Assembly: GCA_031178565.1 (NCBI GenBank)
Contig: JAPSIU010000051.1
Location: forward strand, 1 to 12,956
DNA: 12,956 nt
DNA from: Leucobacter sp.
GTDB lineage: Bacteria; Actinomycetota; Actinomycetes; Actinomycetales; Microbacteriaceae
Reading direction: 5' to 3'
Position 1 is the stretch's first letter. Each line of letters opens with the position of its first letter. The notes below the pieces were generated by a model. The model saw only the letters and a list, made by a program, of their open reading frames with translations. It was not told where the DNA came from and ran no database searches. Shown here piece after piece: positions 5,616 to 12,048 of this stretch. The translations under genes were made by a program, and so were the position numbers.

Positions 5616-8600
5616 CTCTTCGCCTGACCGTCAACGGGAGCGGCGGGCCGCAGTCGTGGCTCGTGAACGTCGACGACACCGCGACGGTGGCCGAGGTCGC
5701 GGATGCAGTTCGCGTCGACCCTCGGACGCTCGCGGGGGTCCCGGGCGAACACGCGGCCGCGGTTCAGTTGTCCGAGACCGAACTGCTGAACGGGACGATC
5801 GTGCCCGCCGCGTCGCCGCAGCGGCCTCCCGCCGGCAGTGCGCGCCTCGAGGTGGTCGCCGGGCCGTTCGCCGGCACCGCCGTGCCGCTGGGGGCGAATG
5901 CCGGGTTCGTGATCGGCAGCGGCGCCGAAGCCGGGCTGCCCATGCCCGACCCCTATCTGCTGCCGGCCCACCTGCGCGTCACGGTCGGGGAGTGGGCGCC
6001 CACGCAGCCGGGGCAGCCGGCCGCGCCGCTCGTCGCGACGGTCGAGCCGATGCCGGGCGCGGAGGTGCTCGTCAACGGACTGCGCATCGACGGCCCGACG
6101 CGGGTCGCCCCGATCGATGTGATCCAGGCGGCCTCGAGCATCTTCCGGCTCGGGCTCGAACCCGCCGCCGACGCGGATCTCACGCGGGATCCGCGCGGAC
6201 GGCGCGCGTTCAACAGACCCTCTCGCATCCGTCCCGACGCGACGATCCCCGTCGTGCCGCTCCCCGGGGACAAGCCCGAGGACTCCGACAAGTCTCCGCT
6301 CCCGTGGTTGTCGGCCCTCATCCCGGTGATCCTCGGGGTCACGATGGCCGTCGTGTTCAACCGACCGATCATGCTCCTCATGGCCGCCGCCTCGCCGATC
6401 ATGGTGGTGGGCTCCTACGTCATGAACCGGAAGATGGCGAAGCGCAAGGGCGAGCGGACCGAGGCGCAGTGGATCGACGACGTCAACAGCGCCAAGCGGC
6501 GCATCGCCGAGCTGGTGCAGGTGCAGCGCGTCGACGCGTGGTACGCGCATCCGGATCCGCTGCGGATCCGGGAGATCGCGACGAAGCCGCTGTCGAACCT
6601 CTGGGAGCGCCGGATCGACGACCCCGACGCGCTCACCTGCCGAGTGGGAGTGGGGGAGGTGCCGCTCGCCGCGCGCTTCGAGGGCGGATCGTCGAAGCAG
6701 CGCCACGAGCAGAAGCGCGTGGGGGTCTCACCGGCTCCGGTGACCGTGAACCTCGGCGAGGGGCCCGTGGGCGTCGCCGGCGACCCCCGCGTGGCGCGAG
6801 CGACGGTGCGGTCGCTCATCGCCTCGCTCGTCACGCTCCGCTCGCCGCGCGATCTGCAACTCGTCGCCCTGTGCGGGGACGACGCGGAATCGGAGGCCGA
6901 GTGGGGATGGCTCCAGTGGTTGCCCCACACCGAACCCGGAGAGGGAGCGATCGCGCTCGTCGGGAACACCGACGACACGAGACGGGATCGACTCCGCGAG
7001 CTCTCGTCGCTCCTCGAACTCCGCCGCCGGGTGAAAGCACCGATCGAGTCGCACGTCGTCCTGCTCGTCGACGGCGCGCGCGACCTGCGTCGTCTGCCCG
7101 GCATGGTCGACCTCCTCGCGGGGGGAGCCGAGCACGGGATCTTCGTCGTCGCACTCGACCGGCACCGCAACCAGCTCCCCGAGGAGTGCCGCAGTGTGCT
7201 CGTCGTCGACGAGGCCGAGGGTGTGATCGGCGCTCTCGAGACCTCGACGGGGTTCACCCCCGTCGTGCTGCTGGACCGCCTCACCCCGAGGTCCGCGGAG
7301 GAGATCGCGCGCTCGCTCAGCTCCCTCGAACACGTCTCGGGCGCCGGAGACGAGGGCATGCTGCCGGCCTCGGTGCGCTACGTCGAGCTCGCCGGCATCG
7401 ATCTCGACGACCCCGATGAGCTGCTCGCCCGTTGGAACCAGAATCCTCGCCGCACGTTCGTTCCCGTCGGCGCCACCGCTGAGAGCGAGTTCGCGGTCGA
7501 TCTGGCGGCGGACGGCCCGCACGCGCTCGTCGCGGGAACCACGGGCTCCGGCAAGTCGGAGTTCCTGCAGACCCTGATCATCTCGCTCGCGTTGGCGAAC
7601 CGCCCCGACGCGCTCAACTTCGTGCTCATCGATTACAAGGGCGGATCGGCGTTCGCCGACTGCGAGCGCCTGCCGCACACCGTCGGCATGGTCACCAACC
7701 TCGACGCCCGCGAGACGGAGCGCGCCCTCGCCAGTCTCGACGCCGAGCTGAAGCGCCGTGAGCGCGTGCTCGGCAGGATGGGCGCGAAAGACGTGGACGC
7801 CGCGTGGATCCGCGATCCCGACCGGGCTTCGAGCGCAGGTCTCGCCCGGCTCGTGATCGTCATCGACGAGTTCGCGGAGCTCAAGCGCGACCTCCCCGCG
7901 TTCATCGACGGCCTCGTGCGGATCGCGCGGGTCGGCCGCTCGCTCGGCGTCCACCTCGTGCTGGCGACCCAGCGCCCGTCGGGCGTCGTGACGCCGGAGA
8001 TGCAATCGAACATCAGCCTCCGCGTCGCCCTGCGCGTCACGGACCGCTCCGACTCCTCCGATGTGCTCGGATCGCAGGAGGCGGCGTTCATCTCTCCGAG
8101 CACACCCGGTCGAGGATACGTGCGCTCGGTGGCCGGGGGGATCCCCGCCGCGTTCCAGACGGCGCGCGTGGCGGGTCTCCGCCGGGGGAGTCAGCGCAAC
8201 AGGCGCGTCGCGGCGCCTGTTGCCCCGGTCACCTGGGCGACGATCGGCGTCCCCCCGAGATTCCCGAGCGACCGCGAGCGGACCGGCCCCGTCGACCACG
8301 ACGACACCGATCTCCGCGCGCTCGTGAACCTCGCGGTCGAGAGCGCGTCGAGGGGCGGGATCGCCCGGAACCCCTCTCCCTGGCTGCTTCCCCTCCCGGA
8401 CACCCTCACGCTCGATCGCTTCAACACCGGTGAGCTCGCTCCGACGGAGATCGTCCTCGGTCTCCAGGACGTGCCGGCGGAGCAGAAGCAGGACGTGCTC
8501 ACGTGGGATCTCACCCGCGACTCGCACCTGCTCTTCCTCGGCGGCGCGCGCTCGGGCAGGACGACCGCGCTGCGCACGATCCTGGCGCAGGTCATCAACC

Positions 8601-9961
8601 GCTACACCCCGGCGGACGCGCATATCTACGTCGCCGACTACGGCAACGGCGCGATGCTGCCGCTCACGGACGCGCAGCACTGCGGCGCCGTCGTCACCCC
8701 GACCGACACCGAGCGGCTTCCCCGACTCGTCCAGCGCCTGCTCGACGACCTCGAGCACCGCCAGTCGGTGCTCTCCCGCGCCGGTGCGGGAAGCATCGCC
8801 GAGCAGCGCAGGCGGGCGACTCCCGAGGAGGCGCTCCCGTACACGCTCGTCGCGATCGACGGGTGGGAGCGCCTCACCGGCACGTTGGCGGCGGATCGCC
8901 TGGTCGTGTTCCGCGAGCAGGTGATGCGGGTGCTCCGCGAGGGCCCGTCGGCCGGCATCAGGGTGATGATCACCGCGGATCGCACCTTCACCGGCGACAA
9001 GGTCGCGAGTGCGATCGACACCACATACGTGCTGCCGATGCACGATCCGAACGACTACCGGGCGGCGGGGGTGATGCTGCGCGAGCTCCCCTCGAACCTC
9101 ACGCCGGGCCGGGTGCTGTTCGACGCCGACGCGAAGGAGGCTCAGCTCGCGGTGCTCGGCCGGGACACGAGCGGCGAGGCCCAGACGGCGCTGTTCCGCT
9201 CCGTCATCGAGGAGACCCGCGATCACTTCGACCGGTTCGAGCAGCTGAGGCGGCTGCCGAGGGCGTTCCGCGTCGACCCGCTGCCCTCCTACATCGGGCT
9301 TCAGGACGCCGCGCTGCTCCCGTCCCTCGACGGCTTCGCCGAGGACGGGGTGCTCGTGGGGGTCGGCGGCGACGAGCTCTCGCGCGTCTGCGTCGACTGG
9401 AGCGAGCAGACCGGCTTCGTCGTCGCGGGAAGCCGGGCCTCGGGGCGGTCGTCGGCGCTGGCCTCGTTCCTGCACCAGCTGAACTTCCGCGAGACTCCCG
9501 TCATCGTGATCGCGCCGAAGCCCTCCATCCTGACCGAGCTGGCGGACGACGCGTCGATCGATGTGATCAGGGACACGTCCACCGACGCGAGCGCGCTCCT
9601 GGAACGGGTGACCGAGCTCTCCGCCTCGCGCGGCGGCCGGAGGGTCACGCTGATCGTCGACGACGCGGAACTCATGAAGCAGGAGCCGATCGAGTTCGCC
9701 ATCACGGGGGTGGCCGGCCAGGTGTCCATCGTCGCCGCGGTGGAATCCGAAGCCTCCTCCAGTCTGTTCGGAGGCGCGCTCGCGGCAGCGAAGCGCGCGC
9801 GGCAGGGGGTCGTGCTCACGCCGGTGAACCAGATGGTCGGCACGACGCTGTTCGGCACGCAGATCCCGAAGGTCTTCCTCGGCGGCCGCTCCGCAGGCGC
9901 TGGAGTGGTCTTCTCCTACGGCGCATGGACGCCGCTCCGGATCGCGGATGTGAGGCACTGA
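5612..9961 (+). CDS. eccC: EccC/EssC-type T7SS motor ATPase (FtsK/SpoIIIE family), ubiquitin-like and FHA N-terminus
   Basis: The GTG at 5612 (GGAG 7 nt upstream) overlaps the preceding stop; the frame continues upstream but only as a shadow. The product has 1449 residues. Residues 1-70 look like a beta-grasp, ubiquitin-like domain (TATVAEVADAV, LSETELLNG), and about 75-190 like an FHA fold (G102-S103, H120, N155-G156). Two membrane helices follow (about 232-250 and 254-274), then a basic stalk and the conserved EccC linker. ATPase 1 has a canonical Walker A G642-TTGSGK-S649 and Walker B VIDEF (D752-E753), with IDYKGGSAF and LATQRPSGVVTP typical of EccC. ATPases 2 and 3 have degenerate Walker A loops with Arg for Lys (GGARSGRT, 977-984; GSRASGRS, 1273-1280); ATPase 2 has Asp-Gly (1083-1084) and ATPase 3 Asp-Asp (1350-1351) at Walker B. 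The membrane hexamer should drive WXG100/toxin export. The FHA-first layout resembles EssC more than mycobacterial EccC. Assignment is very secure; the N-terminal folds are inferred. Confidence 0.96.
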   Translation: MTLRLTVNGSGGPQSWLVNVDDTATVAEVADAVRVDPRTLAGVPGEHAAAVQLSETELLNGTIVPAASPQRPPAGSARLEVVAGPFAGTAVPLGANAGFVIGSGAEAGLPMPDPYLLPAHLRVTVGEWAPTQPGQPAAPLVATVEPMPGAEVLVNGLRIDGPTRVAPIDVIQAASSIFRLGLEPAADADLTRDPRGRRAFNRPSRIRPDATIPVVPLPGDKPEDSDKSPLPWLSALIPVILGVTMAVVFNRPIMLLMAAASPIMVVGSYVMNRKMAKRKGERTEAQWIDDVNSAKRRIAELVQVQRVDAWYAHPDPLRIREIATKPLSNLWERRIDDPDALTCRVGVGEVPLAARFEGGSSKQRHEQKRVGVSPAPVTVNLGEGPVGVAGDPRVARATVRSLIASLVTLRSPRDLQLVALCGDDAESEAEWGWLQWLPHTEPGEGAIALVGNTDDTRRDRLRELSSLLELRRRVKAPIESHVVLLVDGARDLRRLPGMVDLLAGGAEHGIFVVALDRHRNQLPEECRSVLVVDEAEGVIGALETSTGFTPVVLLDRLTPRSAEEIARSLSSLEHVSGAGDEGMLPASVRYVELAGIDLDDPDELLARWNQNPRRTFVPVGATAESEFAVDLAADGPHALVAGTTGSGKSEFLQTLIISLALANRPDALNFVLIDYKGGSAFADCERLPHTVGMVTNLDARETERALASLDAELKRRERVLGRMGAKDVDAAWIRDPDRASSAGLARLVIVIDEFAELKRDLPAFIDGLVRIARVGRSLGVHLVLATQRPSGVVTPEMQSNISLRVALRVTDRSDSSDVLGSQEAAFISPSTPGRGYVRSVAGGIPAAFQTARVAGLRRGSQRNRRVAAPVAPVTWATIGVPPRFPSDRERTGPVDHDDTDLRALVNLAVESASRGGIARNPSPWLLPLPDTLTLDRFNTGELAPTEIVLGLQDVPAEQKQDVLTWDLTRDSHLLFLGGARSGRTTALRTILAQVINRYTPADAHIYVADYGNGAMLPLTDAQHCGAVVTPTDTERLPRLVQRLLDDLEHRQSVLSRAGAGSIAEQRRRATPEEALPYTLVAIDGWERLTGTLAADRLVVFREQVMRVLREGPSAGIRVMITADRTFTGDKVASAIDTTYVLPMHDPNDYRAAGVMLRELPSNLTPGRVLFDADAKEAQLAVLGRDTSGEAQTALFRSVIEETRDHFDRFEQLRRLPRAFRVDPLPSYIGLQDAALLPSLDGFAEDGVLVGVGGDELSRVCVDWSEQTGFVVAGSRASGRSSALASFLHQLNFRETPVIVIAPKPSILTELADDASIDVIRDTSTDASALLERVTELSASRGGRRVTLIVDDAELMKQEPIEFAITGVAGQVSIVAAVESEASSSLFGGALAAAKRARQGVVLTPVNQMVGTTLFGTQIPKVFLGGRSAGAGVVFSYGAWTPLRIADVRH

Positions 9962-10632
9962 TGATCGATCGGATGCGCAGCCGCGCGGTGTGCGCCTACT
10001 GCGGGGCGGCGGCCCGCCCGAACGCGATGTACTGCCTCGAGTGCGGCCAGATCGCCCGGCTGCCCGAGCCGCGCCCGGAGCAGCGGACGAGTCGCTGGAC
10101 GGCCGCCGCGCACGCCGAGGCCGTTCAGCATGCTCCAGCGGCGCCCGCCGCTCCGGCCGCCGCCGGGCATCCGCCGACCGGGCAGATCTGGATCCCGCCC
10201 GCGGTGCACGGCCCCGCGTCCGCGGCCTCGGCGGCTCCTGCTCCGGAGGCGGAGCACACGATCGTCGTGCCGCCCCCGGCGCAGACCCGTCACGCGGACC
10301 GGGAGCCCCGGATCCTGCTCGAGTTCTCGACCGGCGAGCGCGTCGAGATCCATGACGCTGCCGTACTCGGTCGGAACCCCCGCGACACGGCGCGCAATGC
10401 CGGCATGGAGGCGATCGAGGTCCACGATCCCGGCCGCTCGATATCCCGAGCGCACCTGACGATCCAGCGCTCAGGAGCGGTCGCGCACGTCACCGAGCTC
10501 GGCTCGGCGAACGGATCCGAGATCGAGCACGAGGGACGGCGGCTCGCGCTGAGCAGCGACCGGCGGTATCTGCTGCAGAGCGGGGACCTCCTGCGCATGG
10601 GAGACCTCCTCGCCCGCGTCACGATCGTCTAG
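9961..10632 (+). CDS. Zinc-ribbon plus FHA domain protein
   Basis: The ATG shares one base with the stop of eccC (TGATG), with GAGG 5 nt upstream. The 223-residue product has a zinc ribbon at the N-terminus (C11-AY-C14 and C25-LE-C28). A long Ala/Pro linker (about 48-110) follows, then a C-terminal FHA domain (117-223) with the conserved G137-R138, S162-R-A-H165 and N184-G185. FHA domains bind phosphothreonine. Just before the domain is E-H-T100-I-V-V, similar to the Thr-containing motifs that PknB-type kinases phosphorylate in GarA/FhaA-like proteins, so an intramolecular phospho-switch is possible. It is cytoplasmic, with no signal or membrane segment. As the last gene of the motor operon it probably links kinase signalling to the secretion motor, which has an FHA-like domain of its own. 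The FHA and zinc-ribbon calls are firm; the regulatory role is inferred. Confidence 0.9.
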   Translation: MIDRMRSRAVCAYCGAAARPNAMYCLECGQIARLPEPRPEQRTSRWTAAAHAEAVQHAPAAPAAPAAAGHPPTGQIWIPPAVHGPASAASAAPAPEAEHTIVVPPPAQTRHADREPRILLEFSTGERVEIHDAAVLGRNPRDTARNAGMEAIEVHDPGRSISRAHLTIQRSGAVAHVTELGSANGSEIEHEGRRLALSSDRRYLLQSGDLLRMGDLLARVTIV

Positions 10633-10638
10633 ACCGGA

Positions 10639-11271
10639 TCACGATCCCAGCGGCGTCGAGAAGAGCGTCTCGAAGGTGTAGGTGCCCTCGCTCCGGTTCT
10701 GGTGGACCGCGCACCACGCGACCTCGGAGAAGACCGCTTCTCCGAGCGGGGAGGCGGCGCCTGTGTGCGATTCCAGGGCGGACCGGATCGCGGCGCCCTC
10801 TCCGGTGGCAGTGGCGTATGCGAGGGTGATGTGCGGATCGGCGGGCGGCTCGTAGCGCCGCGCGTCCGGCCCGAGTGCGGCCGACGCGGAGTCGCGCACG
10901 GCGCTGACGAGCGCCTGCCATCGTGCGTCGGGCTCCGCGCGGACCAGAACCGACGCGGCGGCCGGGGTCGGGGCGCCGAAGTCCAGGAGCACCGGAGCGA
11001 GGCTCGAGGTCGACCGTGTCGCTCTCTCCGCGAGATCCGTCAGACGTTCCGCGTCCAGCTCGACGACGAGGAACGGGAACCGCTGGACCGTGACGTGGAG
11101 CGCCGCGCGGGGCTGCGGGGCGAGGAACGCGTGCAGTCCGGGCGCTGCGAGGGCGGCTGAAGCGGAGGCCAACCGGTCCTTCATGGCAGCGTCGGGGATC
11201 AGATAGGCGTGCAGCATCCCTCCGGGATCGTCCCAGTCGTCGACCGTGGTCGCGAAGAAGTCGGTGACCAT
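10639..11271 (-). CDS. 2H phosphoesterase superfamily protein (2'-5' RNA ligase-like)
   Basis: The ATG at 11271 was chosen because GGAGG lies 8 nt upstream; an earlier in-frame ATG at 11304 has no ribosome site. The product has 210 residues, the usual size. The two signature HxT motifs of the 2H fold are present and well spaced: H59-V-T61 (in ALHVTVQRFPF) and H147-I-T149 (in DPHITLAYA), each at the end of a beta-strand. Family members hydrolyse or form 2',3'-cyclic or 2'-5' phosphodiester bonds in RNA and small nucleotides; the substrate here is unknown. It is cytoplasmic. It converges on the FHA gene with only 6 nt between the stops and no terminator, so the two transcripts probably overlap. 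It is not an obvious part of the T7SS. The chaA fragment upstream ends 47 nt before this start, so it may once have been in an operon with that gene. Confidence 0.85.
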   Translation of the reverse strand: MVTDFFATTVDDWDDPGGMLHAYLIPDAAMKDRLASASAALAAPGLHAFLAPQPRAALHVTVQRFPFLVVELDAERLTDLAERATRSTSSLAPVLLDFGAPTPAAASVLVRAEPDARWQALVSAVRDSASAALGPDARRYEPPADPHITLAYATATGEGAAIRSALESHTGAASPLGEAVFSEVAWCAVHQNRSEGTYTFETLFSTPLGS

Positions 11272-11318
11272 GCGCGGCGCCTCCGTGTCACACCAGGTGG
11301 GCATCTGATGGCCGGCGA

Positions 11319-11594
11319 TCACGCGAAGACAGCGAGGCCGTAGAGGGCGAAGACCATCAGGTGTGCTGCGCCGTGGAGAGCGGTGACTCGTCTGCCCGAG
11401 AAGGTCGTCATGGTCAGCAGAAGTGTCACTGCGAGGAGCATCAGGTTCGCCGGGGTTTCGGCGAGCATGACGGTTTGCCCTGTGAGGAGACCGATGGTGA
11501 GGACGGCGGGGATGGTGAGGCCGACGGTGGAGACGAGGGCACCGTGGCAGAGATTGCACCCGGTGAGGATGGAGGGCCAGTGTTCACGCCTCAT
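11319..11594 (-). pseudogene. C-terminal fragment of a ChaA-type calcium/proton antiporter
   Basis: The open frame of 91 codons begins with MRREHWPSILTGC, which matches nothing recognisable. From about residue 14 (N-L-C-H-G) to the stop it reads like the last helices of ChaA: GLTIPAVLTIGLLTGQTV, then LLAVTLLLTMTTFSGRR and the typical HGAAHLMVFALYGLAVFA end. Roughly the first three quarters of the transporter are missing, and the ATG at 11594 has no good ribosome site, so this is treated as a remnant. It ends 47 nt before the phosphoesterase start. Its 5' break abuts the amidohydrolase remnant on the other strand. It covers just the part of ChaA that the plus-strand chaA at the right edge has not yet reached. 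It could instead be a small expressed membrane peptide, but that seems unlikely. Confidence 0.75.
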
Positions 11595-11828
11595 CAGCGG
11601 CTCGACCTCAGAGATATTCTGACCGCCTACACAGATGGCGGAGCATGGGTCAACCGCCGCCCGGACACGGGGCAGATCGCTACGGGATTCGCTGCAGACT
11701 TCACAGTGATCGATCGCAACCCATTCGAGAATGATCGACGGACCTTCGCTCAGACCAGCGCGCTAGCAACATACGTGCATGGAGATCTTGTCTGGAGCGC
11801 GAATGAGTGTCGCGTCGGCCTGGTGTAG
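11583..11828 (+). pseudogene. C-terminal fragment of a YtcJ-like amidohydrolase
   Basis: The frame ending at TAG 11826-11828 reads, from about F-T-P-H-Q-R-L-D-L, as the end of an amidohydrolase family 3 enzyme. The segments are DILTAYTDGGAW, the strand pair TGQIATGFAADFTVIDRNPFE, and the closing LATYVHGDLVWSA. In intact relatives these follow a metal-binding TIM barrel of several hundred residues, which is absent: sequence left of about 11580 is the antisense strand of the chaA fragment. No start or ribosome site belongs to it. The last eight residues look non-native, so its 3' end may also be a junction. Composition here is less GC-rich than in the T7SS genes. Confidence 0.7.
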
Positions 11829-11833
11829 ATAGG

Positions 11834-11902
11834 GGCCCTCGGAGAGCGGCACGTGTTCCCCGCGCACACGAGCATGACCCGAAGCGGGAAGCCGGTGTCC
11901 AT
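11834..11902 (-). pseudogene. N-terminal fragment of a low-molecular-weight protein tyrosine phosphatase
   Basis: From ATG 11902 the minus strand reads a short lead, then R-V-M-L-V-C-A-G-N-T-C-R-S-P. This is the phosphate-binding loop (C-x5-R) and first strand of the LMW-PTP/arsenate-reductase family, which always lies at the N-terminus. After C-R-S-P-R-A the match ends, and within a few codons the frame enters the antisense of the amidohydrolase fragment. The Asp-containing catalytic loop and the rest of the roughly 150-residue enzyme are missing. It is a stub, not a functional phosphatase. Confidence 0.6.
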
Positions 11903-12048
11903 GCGTCCATTGTTTGGCAATTCGCGCCAGGGTTCGGCAAGCGATTTGCACGGCGCGCCGTCTATCATGGGTGTTGAAGAGTTCCGACGGGACGACCCGC
12001 CGGTGATCGCACGAGCGGGGACGGCCCAGCAGAAACGAGTATCTGTCT
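11903..12048 (+). promoter_or_regulatory. Leader region upstream of chaA
   Basis: No gene is recognised in this 146-nt stretch. It contains a perfect 12-bp palindrome ACGGCGCGCCGT (11950-11961), flanked by TTTGCA (11945-11950) and TATCAT (11963-11968). These resemble -35 and -10 boxes, but the 12-nt spacing is too short for a standard promoter. A MerR-type or other operator is conceivable; no regulator is visible. The ribosome site before the GTG at 12049 is weak (ACGAG, 9 nt away). Confidence 0.35.

Noticed and set aside
6728..9958. A 1076-codon open frame antisense to eccC, and other long antisense or out-of-frame frames (for example 597-1508 minus, 629-1453 plus, 5129-6706 minus).
   Set aside because: They are Arg/Gly/Pro/His-rich translations typical of shadow frames in very GC-rich genes. 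They lie wholly over well-supported coding regions and resemble no protein family.
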